Part shown: one piece after another, positions 1 to 8,697 of the stretch
Numbering within the stretch: the stretch's first letter is position 1
How the letters are laid out: the number at the start of each line of letters is the position of its first letter
NCBI RefSeq assembly: GCF_900107435.1
Contig: NZ_FNPZ01000003.1
Location: 310,001 to 374,000, forward strand
DNA length: 64,000 nt
From: Herbiconiux ginsengi
GTDB lineage: Bacteria > Actinomycetota > Actinomycetes > Actinomycetales > Microbacteriaceae
Direction: 5' to 3'
The notes under the pieces: generated by a model
Seen by the model: only the letters and a program-made list of their open reading frames with translations
The model's database searches: none
Told to the model about the DNA's origin: nothing
Translations under genes and position numbers: made by a program

Positions 1-1
1 C

Positions 2-1288
2 GGCAACGAGCTGACCTCCTCCGACGTCAAGTTCACCTTCGACCGCGACATCGCGATCGCCGACCCCAACGGCCCGTCGTCGCTGCTCTACAACCTCGAC
101 AGCGTCGATGCGCCCGACGACCTCACGGTGGTCTTCAACCTGAAGAACCCCGACGACCAGGTCTTCCCGCAGATCCTCTCGAGCCCGGCCGGCCCGATCG
201 TCGACGAGGACGTGTTCTCGGCGACCGAGATCACGCCCGACGAGGACATCGTGAAGGGCGAGGCCTTCGCGGGTCAGTACACGATCACGAACTACGACTT
301 CAACAACCTGATCTCCTACGTGCCCTTCGATGGCTACAAGGGTGTGCTTCCGGCCGCGGTCTCGCCGATCAACCAGAAGTTCTACGCCGACTCGTCGAAC
401 CTCAAGCTCGACGTGCAGGAGGGCAACATCGACGTGGCGTTCCGGAGCCTCTCGGCCACCGACGTCGACGACCTGTCGAAGAACGACAAGGTGAAGGTGT
501 GGGACGGCCCGGGCGGCGAGATCCGCTACATCACGTTCAACTTCAACACCCAGCCGTTCGGCGCCACGACCGCTGACGCCGACCCGGCCAAGGCCACCGC
601 GGTGCGCCAGGCCGTGGCCGACCTGATCGACCGCCAGGAGATCGCCGACCAGGTCTACAAGGGCACCTACACCCCGCTGTACTCCTTCGTTCCCGCCGGA
701 CTCACCGGCGCCACCGAGGTGCTGAAGGAGACCTACGGCGACGGCAACGGCGGCCCCTCGGTCGACAAGGCCAAGGCCACCCTCGCAGCGGCCGGCGTGA
801 CCGGTCCGATCGAGCTGAACCTGCAGTACAGCCCCGACCACTACGGTCCCTCCTCCGGCGACGAGTACGCGCTGATCAAAGACCAGCTCGAGTCGTCGGG
901 CCTGTTCACGGTCAACCTGCAGTCGACCGAGTGGGTGCAGTACGCGAAAGACCGCACGGCCGACGTCTACCCGGCCTACCAGCTGGGCTGGTTCCCGGAC
1001 TACTCCGACGCCGACAACTACCTGACGCCGTTCTTCCTCAAGGAGAACTTCCTCGGGAACCACTACGACAACCCCGAGGTGAACGACCTGATCCTGAAGC
1101 AGGCGTCGACGCCCGATCCGGCAGCGCGCCAGGCGATCATCGAGGACATCCAGGCCAAGGAAGCCGTCGACCTCTCGACGGTGCCCTACCTGCAGGGTGC
1201 CCAGGTGGCGGTCGCGGGAACGGATGTCGACGGGGTCACCCTCGACGCGTCGTTCAAGTTCCGCTACGCCCCGCTCACCAAGGGCTAG
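2..1288 (+). CDS. ABC transporter substrate-binding protein, peptide/opine family (SBP_bac_5), 5' end outside window
   Basis: This is the C-terminal part of an extracytoplasmic solute receptor. The reading frame is open from base 2, so the start codon, signal peptide and lipobox lie upstream of the window. The visible 428 residues have the family 5 pattern: an early SSDVKFTFDRD segment, a middle region with DPAKATAVRQAVADLIDRQ (the helix where these proteins list the next substrate cycle), and the late segment LGWFPDYSDADNYLTPFF, which is characteristic of the dipeptide/oligopeptide group. Two permeases and a double ATPase follow in the same direction, so it should deliver peptides or a similar solute to that importer. 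The exact ligand cannot be read from the sequence. Two hairpins separate it from the permease gene and could keep its mRNA more abundant than the membrane components. Confidence 0.93.
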   Translation, partial: GNELTSSDVKFTFDRDIAIADPNGPSSLLYNLDSVDAPDDLTVVFNLKNPDDQVFPQILSSPAGPIVDEDVFSATEITPDEDIVKGEAFAGQYTITNYDFNNLISYVPFDGYKGVLPAAVSPINQKFYADSSNLKLDVQEGNIDVAFRSLSATDVDDLSKNDKVKVWDGPGGEIRYITFNFNTQPFGATTADADPAKATAVRQAVADLIDRQEIADQVYKGTYTPLYSFVPAGLTGATEVLKETYGDGNGGPSVDKAKATLAAAGVTGPIELNLQYSPDHYGPSSGDEYALIKDQLESSGLFTVNLQSTEWVQYAKDRTADVYPAYQLGWFPDYSDADNYLTPFFLKENFLGNHYDNPEVNDLILKQASTPDPAARQAIIEDIQAKEAVDLSTVPYLQGAQVAVAGTDVDGVTLDASFKFRYAPLTKG

Positions 1289-1310
1289 GCCCGAGCGCCA
1301 GAAATACCGC

Positions 1311-1332
1311 GGGCTAGAGTACTTGCTAGCCC
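1311..1332 (+). terminator. small intercistronic hairpin after the binding-protein gene
   Basis: A 7-bp perfect stem (GGGCTAG at 1311-1317 with CTAGCCC at 1326-1332) lies 22 bases after the stop codon. Together with the next hairpin it may act as an mRNA-stabilising or attenuating element. Confidence 0.5.
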
Positions 1333-1340
1333 ACCGCACG

Positions 1341-1367
1341 GGGGCGGCCGGTCACACCGGCCGCCCC
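1341..1367 (+). terminator. strong GC hairpin between binding protein and permease
   Basis: A 12-bp perfect stem (GGGGCGGCCGGT with ACCGGCCGCCCC) closes a 3-base CAC loop. There is no T-run, so in an actinobacterium it could be a partial terminator or a 3' stabiliser of the binding-protein message. Such a hairpin between receptor and permease genes is common in importer operons and raises receptor level relative to permease. Confidence 0.6.
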
Positions 1368-1389
1368 TGCTGCGCCCGGCATCGACTGA

Positions 1390-2484
1390 TTGGCAATGAT
1401 GACGACTAGTACGCTTCCGACCGACACTCCGTCGGTGGTCGCTCCGAAGCCGAAGAGCGCGGGAGGCGGTCTCGGCCGCTACCTCCTGGTGCGCTTCCTG
1501 CTCATCTTCCCGACCATCTTCATCCTGGTCACCCTGGTCTTCCTGCTGATGCGGAGCATCGGCGACCCGATCACCGCGGCGCAGGGCGGCAAGCTCCCCG
1601 CCGATCAGCTGCAGGCCCTCATCCATGCCGCGGGCTACGACCGGCCCGTGATCGTGCAGTACTTCGAATACCTCGGCCAGATCTTCACCGGCAACTTCGG
1701 CAACACCCTGAGCGACAACCGCCCGGTCACGGAGGTGCTCCTCACCTACGGCGCCGCCACGCTCGAGTTGGCCTTCTACGCCCTCATCGTGGCCTTCATC
1801 GTCGGCATCCCCCTCGGCATGCTCGCCGCCTACTTCCGCGACCGGTTCCCCGACGCGGTGCTGCGCATCTTCGCAATCCTCTGCTACGCCACTCCCGTGT
1901 TCTTCGCGGGCATGCTGCTCAAGCTCGTGTTCTCGGTCTACCTGCAGTGGCTGCCGGTGGCCGGGCGCGCGTCGACCCGTACCGAACTGGCGATGCAGAG
2001 CCTGCCGAACAAGACGGGCATCTACCTCGTCGACTCGATCGCGCTCGGCAGCCCCGCCGCGATCGGGGACGTGCTCTCGCACGCGGTGCTCCCCGGTATC
2101 GCCCTCGGCCTCCTCACGGCCGGTGTCTTCCTGCGCCTCGTGCGCACGAACGTCATCGGAACCCTCGGCACCGACTACGTGGATGCCGCCCGATCGCGCG
2201 GCGTGAGTGAAGGGCGGCTCGTGCGCAAGCACGCCTACAAGCCGGCCCTCATCCCGATCATCACCGTCATCGGCCTGCAGATCGCGATCCTGCTCGGCGG
2301 TGCGGTTCTGACCGAGACCACTTTCGAGTGGAAGGGTCTCGGCTTCCAGCTCGCGGCCTACCTCGCCGCCCGCGACTTCGTGGCCGTGCAGGGCATCGTC
2401 GCTCTGCTCGCCGTGATCGTGGCCCTCACGAACTTCGTCGTCGACGTCATAGCCGCCTTGATCGACCCGAGGGTGAGGTATTGA
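1390..2484 (+). CDS. ABC transporter permease, DppB/OppB type
   Basis: Integral membrane subunit of the peptide-type importer. The 364 residues begin with a cytoplasmic tail, then a first membrane helix (about residues 30-52, LLIFPTIFILVTLVFLLM), a periplasmic segment, and five further helices, which is the usual six-helix DppB layout. The coupling loop is visible near residues 255-275 (TDYVDAARSRGVSEGRLVRKHA), which matches the EAA motif that contacts the ATPase. The start is uncertain: the longest form begins with TTG at 1390, and ATG codons at 1396 and 1399 are equally plausible, with no strong ribosome site. The gene ends one base before the next permease, so the two are co-translated. 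It belongs to the operon running from the binding protein to 5271. Confidence 0.93.
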   Translation: MAMMTTSTLPTDTPSVVAPKPKSAGGGLGRYLLVRFLLIFPTIFILVTLVFLLMRSIGDPITAAQGGKLPADQLQALIHAAGYDRPVIVQYFEYLGQIFTGNFGNTLSDNRPVTEVLLTYGAATLELAFYALIVAFIVGIPLGMLAAYFRDRFPDAVLRIFAILCYATPVFFAGMLLKLVFSVYLQWLPVAGRASTRTELAMQSLPNKTGIYLVDSIALGSPAAIGDVLSHAVLPGIALGLLTAGVFLRLVRTNVIGTLGTDYVDAARSRGVSEGRLVRKHAYKPALIPIITVIGLQIAILLGGAVLTETTFEWKGLGFQLAAYLAARDFVAVQGIVALLAVIVALTNFVVDVIAALIDPRVRY

Positions 2485-2485
2485 C

Positions 2486-3562
2486 ATGAGCACCACGACA
2501 GAAGCCGTCGCCACCCTCCCGCCGCGGAAGAGCGGGTTCTTCGGGCGCCTGCCCGTGCTGAAGCAGTTGCGCCAGAGCGTGGGCCTGCAGCGCGGGATGC
2601 TCATCACCGGCCTCGTGGTCACGGCGATCTTCGTGCTGGTCGCGATCTTCGCCCCGCTGATCGCCCCCTACGGCTTCGCCCAGCTGCGCGGGCCCGACGG
2701 CCCGTTCGGGGCCCAGCAGCCGCCGAGCCCGGAGCACATCATGGGCACCACGGTGGGCGGCTACGACGTCTACTCCCGAGTCATCTGGGGTGCCCAGACC
2801 GCGATCCTCGTCATCATCATCGCCGTGATCTTCTCGATCTTCATCGGCATCCTGCTCGGTCTCATCTCCGGTTACATCGGGGGCTGGCTCGACCGCGTGC
2901 TCGTGGTGATCGGCGACGCCATCTACGCGTTCCCGTCGCTGCTGCTCGCGATCGTGCTCTCGATCGTCATCTCGGGCGGCCAGTCGAGCCTGTGGGGCGG
3001 CATCTTCGCCGCAGCGCTCTCGATCACCGTGGTGTACATCCCGCAGTACTACCGGGTGATCCGCGCGGAGACGATCCGCATCAAGGCGGAGCCCTACGTG
3101 GAGTCGGCCAAGATGCTCGGGGCGTCGACACCGCGCATCATGTTCCGGCACGTGCTGCGCAACGCCACCCGCACGCTGCCGATCATCTTCACGCTGAACT
3201 CCTCCGAGGCCATCCTGACCCTCGCGGGCCTCGGCTTCCTGGGCTTCGGCATCGAGCCGACGGCGGCCGCCGAGTGGGGCTACGACCTCAACAAGGCGCT
3301 CTCCGACGTGACCAGCGGCATCTGGTGGACGGCGCTCTACCCGGGCCTCGCGATCGTGCTCGCCGTGCTGGGCATCACCCTGGTGGGCGAGAGCCTCAAC
3401 GACCTGGCCGATCCGCGACTGCGCGGCCGCAAGCGCGTGAAGGCCAAGTCGGGAGCCATGTCGGCCACCTCGGTCGACGCTCCGCTCCCGTCGGATCTCG
3501 ACATCCTCGACGAGAACGCGACTGCCCCGAGCTCGACGGATGGACTGGAGAACAGCAAATGA
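2486..3562 (+). CDS. ABC transporter permease, DppC/OppC type
   Basis: Second membrane subunit of the peptide-type importer, 358 residues. It starts with a cytoplasmic leader, then an OppC-type N-terminal helix (about residues 47-68) and a five-helix core. The EAA loop is seen around residues 205-225 (IRIKAEPYVESAKMLGAST), followed by the conserved RHVLRNATRTLPI stretch. A Shine-Dalgarno-like GGGTGAGG lies just upstream of the ATG. The C-terminal 45 residues are a polar cytoplasmic tail not needed for the fold. The stop overlaps the ATPase start by four bases (ATGA), so the products are probably made in equal amounts. Confidence 0.93.
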   Translation: MSTTTEAVATLPPRKSGFFGRLPVLKQLRQSVGLQRGMLITGLVVTAIFVLVAIFAPLIAPYGFAQLRGPDGPFGAQQPPSPEHIMGTTVGGYDVYSRVIWGAQTAILVIIIAVIFSIFIGILLGLISGYIGGWLDRVLVVIGDAIYAFPSLLLAIVLSIVISGGQSSLWGGIFAAALSITVVYIPQYYRVIRAETIRIKAEPYVESAKMLGASTPRIMFRHVLRNATRTLPIIFTLNSSEAILTLAGLGFLGFGIEPTAAAEWGYDLNKALSDVTSGIWWTALYPGLAIVLAVLGITLVGESLNDLADPRLRGRKRVKAKSGAMSATSVDAPLPSDLDILDENATAPSSTDGLENSK

Positions 3563-5271
3563 GCCGCGTCGTCGACATCAAAGACCTCTCCATCTCCTTC
3601 GCCACGGATGCCGGAGCCGTCAAGGCCGTCGACGGCGTGAGCCTCTCGGTCAACCGCGGAGAGGTGCTCGCCATCGTGGGGGAGTCGGGCAGCGGCAAGA
3701 CCGTGACCGCCAAGACGATCCTCGGGCTCCTGCCCGAGACAGCGACCACCGGCGGCGCGGTGCTGCTCTCGAACCGCGCCGGCACCTCGGTCTCCGACGT
3801 CGTGTCGCTCTCGAAGAAGCAGCTGCGCGCCGTGCGTGGAGCCGACGTCTCCATGGTGTTCCAGGAGCCCTCGACCGCGCTCAACCCGGTGTACACCGTG
3901 GGCTGGCAGATCGCCGAGGGGCTGCGCGCCCACGGCAAGCTGTCGCGAGCCGAAGCGAAGCGCGAAGCGATCGAGATCCTGCGGAAGGTCGGCATCCCGG
4001 AGCCCGAGGTGCGGGTCAACTACTACCCGCACCAGTTCTCGGGCGGCCAGAAGCAGCGCGTGGTCATCGCCTCGGCGCTGGTGCTGAACCCGGGCCTGAT
4101 CGTGGCCGACGAGCCGACGACGGCGCTCGACGTGACGGTGCAGGCCGAGATCCTGGAGCTGCTGCGCCGGCTGCGTGACGAGTTCGACACGGCGATCGTG
4201 CTGATCACCCACAACATGGGTGTGGTCGCCGACCTCGCCGACCGGGTGGCCGTGATGTACCAGGGCAAGGTCGTGGAGGAGGCGGATGCGAAGACGCTGT
4301 TCGCGCATCCGCAGAACGACTACACGAAACGGCTGCTCGATTCCGTGCCCCGCATCGGGCAGGGCCGGGCGCGCACCGAGGAGCGGCAGCGGGTGCGGGC
4401 CGAGCGCGCATCCGGTGGCGTCGTCGACGTGCCCGTGGTGGAGGCGACGAATCTCACGATCGAGTACGCGGCCCGGTTCGGCCGCAAGGGCTTCCGCGCC
4501 GTCGACGACGTGTCGTTCCGCATCGGCCCCGGCGAAGTGCTGGGACTCGTGGGAGAGAGCGGATCGGGCAAGACCACGATCGGCCGCGCCATCGGGGGCC
4601 TGACCCGCATCACGAGTGGTTCGCTGAAGGTGCTCGGGTTCGAGATGCTCGATTTCGCCGAACGCCGCTTCAAGCCGCTGCGCGCCGACATCGGCTTCGT
4701 GTTCCAAGACCCGGCCGCGAGCTTCAATCCGCTGCTGACGATCGCCGACGCGGTGGCCGAGCCGCTCGTCATCCACGGGCGCGCGAAGAACCCCGCGCAG
4801 GCGCGGAAGAGGGTCGACGAGTTGCTCGAGGCGGTGCAGTTGCCGAAGAGCTACGGCGATCGGTTCCCGCACGAGCTGAGCGGCGGGCAGCGTCAGCGGG
4901 CGAGCCTCGCACGCGGTCTCGCGCTCGAGCCGAAGCTGCTGATCGCCGACGAGCCGACCTCGGCGCTCGACGTCTCGGTGCAGGCGCGTGTGCTCGAACT
5001 CTTCGCCGAGCTGCAGCTCGAGTTCGGCTTCGCCGCCCTGTTCATCAGCCACGACCTCGCCGTGGTCGATCTCTTGGCCGACCGGATCGCGGTGCTCTAC
5101 CACGGCCGCCTCGTGGAGGAGGGCACAGGCGCCGAGGTCCTCGGCGACCCGCGCGACCCGTACACCCGCCGGCTGCTGGCGTCATTGCCGGTGCCCGACC
5201 CGGTCGAACAGGCCGCGCGCCGTACGGTTCTGGCGCGGATTCAGGCCGAAGCCGGTGCGAACCCAGCGTGA
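3559..5271 (+). CDS. fused double ABC ATPase, DppD-DppF type
   Basis: Energises the peptide-type importer. The 570 residues hold two complete ATPase cassettes. The first has Walker A GESGSGKT at about 41-48, Q-loop in VFQEPS, signature FSGGQKQR and Walker B LIVADEPTTALD. The second has GESGSGKTT near 331, VFQDPA, signature LSGGQRQR and LLIADEPTSALD. Each cassette is followed by the oligopeptide-transporter extension (DYTKRLLDS and DPYTRRLLASLP), which marks the Dpp/Opp class. A fused DppD-DppF is common in actinobacteria. The ATG at 3559 overlaps the permease stop codon. A longer upstream reading frame exists but lies inside the permease gene and is not used. Confidence 0.95.
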   Translation: MSRVVDIKDLSISFATDAGAVKAVDGVSLSVNRGEVLAIVGESGSGKTVTAKTILGLLPETATTGGAVLLSNRAGTSVSDVVSLSKKQLRAVRGADVSMVFQEPSTALNPVYTVGWQIAEGLRAHGKLSRAEAKREAIEILRKVGIPEPEVRVNYYPHQFSGGQKQRVVIASALVLNPGLIVADEPTTALDVTVQAEILELLRRLRDEFDTAIVLITHNMGVVADLADRVAVMYQGKVVEEADAKTLFAHPQNDYTKRLLDSVPRIGQGRARTEERQRVRAERASGGVVDVPVVEATNLTIEYAARFGRKGFRAVDDVSFRIGPGEVLGLVGESGSGKTTIGRAIGGLTRITSGSLKVLGFEMLDFAERRFKPLRADIGFVFQDPAASFNPLLTIADAVAEPLVIHGRAKNPAQARKRVDELLEAVQLPKSYGDRFPHELSGGQRQRASLARGLALEPKLLIADEPTSALDVSVQARVLELFAELQLEFGFAALFISHDLAVVDLLADRIAVLYHGRLVEEGTGAEVLGDPRDPYTRRLLASLPVPDPVEQAARRTVLARIQAEAGANPA

Positions 5272-5276
5272 TGAGC

Positions 5277-5282
5277 TAAAAT
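5277..5282 (+). promoter_or_regulatory. -10 box TAAAAT for the transglycosylase-like pair
   Basis: TAAAAT lies 10 bases before the GTG at 5293, which would give a very short 5' leader. No convincing -35 box is visible. This AT-rich word stands out from the surrounding GC-rich DNA. Confidence 0.45.
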
Positions 5283-5292
5283 CGGTCGAATC

Positions 5293-5976
5293 GTGGCCAA
5301 GCACTCCCTGATCGAAGCGCGCACGCAGACCTCCACCCGGGTTCGTGGCGGCGCTCGGCGAACCACGAACCCCGGCCGACTCTCCTTACAGGTGCTCGGC
5401 CTGGCCGCTGTCACCGGCTGCCTCTTCGTGACCGTGGTGGCGCCGAACGTGGGGTCGACCGCCACGGCGTCGTCGTCGTTCGCGGGCGAGTTCTCCGACT
5501 CTGAAGCTTCGGCGCAGACCCTCGCGGTCACCGGTGCGGTGGCGACGGGCGTCTTCCGCGACTCCTACGGCGTCACCGAAGCGCCCCCGCCCCCGCCGCC
5601 CGTGATCGAGAAGGCCTCCGCCGGGTCGACCGCCGACACCGGTTGCCCCGATCCGAACCTCGCGGTCGCCGATCCGGCCGGCGCCCAGGTGATCGCCGCC
5701 GCCCTCGCCGCCGAACGCGGCTGGACCGGCGCACAATTCGACGCGTTGATCGCGCTGTGGAGCCGGGAATCCGGATGGCGCGTGAACGCGCTCAACAGTT
5801 CGAGCTGCGCCTACGGCATCCCCCAGGCGCTGCCGGGGTCGAAGATGGCCAGCGCCGGCGCCGACTGGGCCACGAACCCGGCGACCCAGATCACCTGGGG
5901 GCTCAACTACATCCAGGGCAAGTACGGGGATCCGGCCACAGCACTTGCGCATTCCGACGCGAACCACTGGTATTGA
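5293..5976 (+). CDS. exported transglycosylase-like protein (first of a tandem pair)
   Basis: A 227-residue secreted or membrane-anchored cell-wall protein. One hydrophobic segment (about residues 36-58) follows a basic N-terminus. A proline-rich linker (APPPPPPV) then leads to a C-terminal domain of about 110 residues of the lysozyme-like/aggregation-promoting-factor type. The likely catalytic glutamate is in LWSRESGWRVNAL, and the domain core is AYGIPQALPGSKM followed by ITWGLNYIQGKYGDP. It ends in WY, as do many Microbacteriaceae members. The likely role is peptidoglycan cleavage during growth. The GTG start is chosen because it follows the -10 box closely. The downstream paralogue begins five bases after the stop, so the two form an operon. 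Enzymatic activity is inferred from the family. Confidence 0.8.
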   Translation: MAKHSLIEARTQTSTRVRGGARRTTNPGRLSLQVLGLAAVTGCLFVTVVAPNVGSTATASSSFAGEFSDSEASAQTLAVTGAVATGVFRDSYGVTEAPPPPPPVIEKASAGSTADTGCPDPNLAVADPAGAQVIAAALAAERGWTGAQFDALIALWSRESGWRVNALNSSSCAYGIPQALPGSKMASAGADWATNPATQITWGLNYIQGKYGDPATALAHSDANHWY

Positions 5977-5981
5977 TACCG

Positions 5982-6632
5982 ATGTCTTCCACCCGCGTCT
6001 CCGCCAACCCCGTCATCCGTACGGGGATTCAGGTGATGGCGTTCGGCGTCGCCGCCGCCTTCGTGCTGCTGTTCGCGGTCGATCCGCACTCGGTCGGCGC
6101 GAATGCCTCGCAGAGCTTCGCCCCGACGGTCGTCGCCGCGGCGGGCGGCGAGCAATCGCTCGACGTGGCGGCCGGAACGGTCCCGTCGGTGACGCGCGAC
6201 GGCTATACGGTGAAAGACCCTCCCGCGCCCGAGCCGGTGGTCGTGCCTGTCGCGGTGAAGGCGGCACCGTCGACCGACAGCTCCGCTCCAGCGGCGGGGG
6301 GATGCGAAGCCAACTCGGTGCCGACCCCCGGACCCCCGGAGTCGGGCAGTCTGCAGGACATCGCCTACCAGGCCGTCATGGGCTACGGCTGGGGCGAGCA
6401 GAACTACTACTACCTGTTGGCGCTGTGGAACCGGGAATCGGGCTGGAACCCGACCGCCTCGAACCCCTCAGGTGCCTACGGAATCCCACAGGCCCTCCCG
6501 GGGTCGAAGATGGGCCCGGGCTGGGAGTCCGACCCGAACGTGCAGATCAACTGGGGTCTGCAGTACATCGCGGGGACCTACGGCACCCCGTGCGAGGCCT
6601 GGGCCTCGTCGGAGAACCGCGGCTGGTACTAG
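5982..6632 (+). CDS. exported transglycosylase-like protein (second of a tandem pair)
   Basis: A 216-residue paralogue of the preceding gene with the same plan: N-terminal hydrophobic segment (about 18-36), a low-complexity Pro/Ala/Val linker, and a C-terminal lysozyme-like domain with the glutamate in LWNRESGWNPTASN and the core AYGIPQALPGSKMGPGW. It also ends in WY. Two cysteines (in GGCEAN and TPCEAW) flank the domain and could form a disulfide outside the cell; the first copy has its cysteines at different places. The ATG at 5982 is five bases after the upstream stop. The longer frame starting at 5643 lies inside the first gene and was rejected. Confidence 0.8.
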   Translation: MSSTRVSANPVIRTGIQVMAFGVAAAFVLLFAVDPHSVGANASQSFAPTVVAAAGGEQSLDVAAGTVPSVTRDGYTVKDPPAPEPVVVPVAVKAAPSTDSSAPAAGGCEANSVPTPGPPESGSLQDIAYQAVMGYGWGEQNYYYLLALWNRESGWNPTASNPSGAYGIPQALPGSKMGPGWESDPNVQINWGLQYIAGTYGTPCEAWASSENRGWY

Positions 6633-6707
6633 GGCATGTCCTAGGCCCGGTCGAAGAAGCGGCGTGACGCATCCGTCCGCCGTCCGGAGGACACCGTGAG
6701 CGTTCAG

Positions 6708-6713
6708 TAGGCT
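6708..6713 (+). promoter_or_regulatory. -10 box TAGGCT, leaderless start of the antiporter
   Basis: TAGGCT is followed by exactly six bases and then the ATG at 6720. Transcription should start at or next to the A of the start codon. No ribosome-binding site precedes the ATG, which fits a leaderless mRNA. Confidence 0.55.
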
Positions 6714-6719
6714 GATCGC

Positions 6720-8357
6720 ATGAGGCCCGAGCTCGTCGCAGTGATCTGTCTGATCATCATCGTCGGGGTCTCCGTGCTCTCGCCGAAACTGCGGCTCGCG
6801 ACACCGATCGTGCTCGTCGTCATCGGCATCCTCATCTCGCTCATTCCTGGCATCCCCCCGGTGCACGTGCCGTCGGAGATCATCCTCGCCGGCGTGCTGC
6901 CGCCGTTGCTCTACTCCTCGGCCATCAACCTGCCCCTTGTCGACTTCCGCAAGAACTTCGGCGCCATCTCGATGCTCTCGGTGCTGCTCGTGATCGTCAG
7001 CGCCATCGTCACCGGGTTCCTGCTGTTCGCGATCCTGCCCGATCTCAACCTCGCCGCGGCGATCGCGCTCGGCGCCGTGATCAGCCCGACGGATGCGGTG
7101 GCCGCGACCTCGATCGGCAAGAAGCTGGGTCTGCCACCGCGGCTGATCGCCGTGCTCGAGGGCGAGAGCCTCGTGAACGACGCCTCCGCCCTGGTGCTCT
7201 TGCGCACCGCCATCGCGGCCACCGCCGGCACGCTGGCCTTCGCCGGGGTAGGCGGGGTGGCCATCGACTTCGCGTACTCCTCGGTGGTCGCGATCGGCGT
7301 GGGACTGGCCGTGGGCTTCCTCACGGTGTTCCTGCGGTCGAAGCTGCGCGACTCGGTGCTCACCACTGCGGTGTCGTTCGTCATCCCGTTCATCGCCTAC
7401 ATCCCCGCCGAAGCGATCGGCGCATCCGGAGTGCTCGCCGTGGTGGTGGCGGGGCTCTACACAGGCCACATGGGGGCGAAGTACTTCTCGGCCTCGACCC
7501 GCATCAGCGAACGGCTGAACTGGCGCACCATCCAGTTCTTGCTGGAGAACGGTGTGTTCCTCCTGATGGGGCTGGAGCTGAAGGACATCTTCCTCGCGGC
7601 CATCGCGCAGAGCGACGAGAACAACAACCTCAACGCCGTCGGAGCCGTGGTGCTCGGCATCGGGGCCGCCTTCGTGCTGCTCGTCATCCGGTTCGCCTTC
7701 GTGGCGCCGTTGCTCTCGGTGCAGAGAATGCGCGCGCGCCGACGCGACCCCGGCGGCGCCGAGGCGGCCGAGGCGACCGGCTGGAAGGGCGGCGTCGTGC
7801 TCTCCTGGGCCGGGATGCGCGGGGTCGTCACGGTCGCGGCCGCCCAGTCGCTGCCGGAGTCGACGCCCTACCGCAACCAGCTCGTGCTGATCGCCTTCAC
7901 GGTCTCGATCGTCACGCTCATCCTGCAGGGCGGCACCCTGCCCTGGATCATCCGCGTCACGAAGCTCAGAGGCGTCGACGAAGCAGCGGATCACGCCGAG
8001 TTCGCGACCCTCGTCGACGAGCTGCGTGCCGCCGGTCTGCAGGTGCTGGAGAGCCCGGAGGTCAGCCTCCCGAACGGCGAGATCGTCGACGAGAGCGTGG
8101 TCGACCGGGTGCGCAGCGACGCGGATCTGCGGAGCGAATCGGCCTGGGAGCGGGCGCACTCCGAGAACGAGGCCGTCGGCACGCCGCACCGCCAGTACCG
8201 CGTGCTGCGGCTCGAGGTGCTGAAGGCGGAACGCACGGCGTTGCTCGAGGCCCGGGGGCGGGGGGAGTACGCCTCGCGCATCCTGGTGCGGGCCCAGCTG
8301 ATGCTCGACCAGGAGGAGTCGCGGCTGCAGCAGACCGACGGCTCCGACATGCACTGA
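6720..8357 (+). CDS. Na+/H+ antiporter, CPA1 (NhaP) family
   Basis: A 545-residue membrane protein that exchanges Na+ or K+ for protons and helps control cytoplasmic pH and salt. About 12-13 membrane helices fill residues 1-410. The CPA1 ion-binding signature is clear: GAVISPTDAVAA near residues 118-129 and GESLVNDASALVL near 147-159. A conserved glycine-rich segment SWAGMRGVVTVAAAQSLP occurs near 360-377. The remaining 135 residues form a hydrophilic cytoplasmic tail with charged helices, as in bacterial NhaP/Nha1-like proteins. It has its own promoter and no obvious operon partner. Confidence 0.92.
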   Translation: MRPELVAVICLIIIVGVSVLSPKLRLATPIVLVVIGILISLIPGIPPVHVPSEIILAGVLPPLLYSSAINLPLVDFRKNFGAISMLSVLLVIVSAIVTGFLLFAILPDLNLAAAIALGAVISPTDAVAATSIGKKLGLPPRLIAVLEGESLVNDASALVLLRTAIAATAGTLAFAGVGGVAIDFAYSSVVAIGVGLAVGFLTVFLRSKLRDSVLTTAVSFVIPFIAYIPAEAIGASGVLAVVVAGLYTGHMGAKYFSASTRISERLNWRTIQFLLENGVFLLMGLELKDIFLAAIAQSDENNNLNAVGAVVLGIGAAFVLLVIRFAFVAPLLSVQRMRARRRDPGGAEAAEATGWKGGVVLSWAGMRGVVTVAAAQSLPESTPYRNQLVLIAFTVSIVTLILQGGTLPWIIRVTKLRGVDEAADHAEFATLVDELRAAGLQVLESPEVSLPNGEIVDESVVDRVRSDADLRSESAWERAHSENEAVGTPHRQYRVLRLEVLKAERTALLEARGRGEYASRILVRAQLMLDQEESRLQQTDGSDMH

Positions 8358-8369
8358 CTCCGGCGCTCG

Positions 8370-8375
8370 TAGACT
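8370..8375 (+). promoter_or_regulatory. -10 box TAGACT, leaderless start
   Basis: TAGACT lies six bases before the ATG at 8382. The six bases include GGAGG, but it directly abuts the start and would be absent from a transcript beginning at the ATG. Confidence 0.55.
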
Positions 8376-8381
8376 GGAGGC

Positions 8382-8678
8382 ATGCCTCGCAACAACCGTC
8401 CGCGCCGCCGCGCGGGAGACGGCGACGAGGAATCCGACCTGACACACCTGATGGCCGGGTGGAAACGCGTGGAGCGCCGCCGCGACGGCGCCTGGAACGT
8501 GCAGCCGGTCTCGGGTGCCTCCGCGGTGAAGGAGTACCTCTGCCCCGGCTGCGGTCTCGTGGTGGCTCCCGGAGTCGCCCACCTCGTCACCTGGCGCGCC
8601 GACGGCGTGCTCGGCGATGCGAGCGACCTGGCCGCGCGCCGGCACTGGCACAGCCACTGCTGGAGGATCGGAGCCTGA
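8382..8678 (+). CDS. small conserved actinobacterial protein with Cys/His pairs
   Basis: A 98-residue soluble protein. A basic, disordered N-terminus (PRNNRPRRRAGDGDEE) is followed by a compact domain. It has CPGCG near residues 48-52, an H at the start of HLVTW, and H-x-H-x-x-C near the end (HWHSHCW). Two cysteines plus this His/Cys cluster look like a zinc-binding site. Short proteins of this kind are found upstream of alpha/beta hydrolase genes in related genomes, as here, but their function is not known to me. The hydrolase gene begins 19 bases downstream, so the two are probably co-transcribed. Confidence 0.8.
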   Translation: MPRNNRPRRRAGDGDEESDLTHLMAGWKRVERRRDGAWNVQPVSGASAVKEYLCPGCGLVVAPGVAHLVTWRADGVLGDASDLAARRHWHSHCWRIGA

Positions 8679-8697
8679 TCGTGAGGGGAACGACGCG

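Noticed and set aside
5293-6632. Phage endolysin cassette
   Set aside because: The two proteins have cellular export segments and family features of actinobacterial wall proteins, and no holin or other phage gene is near.
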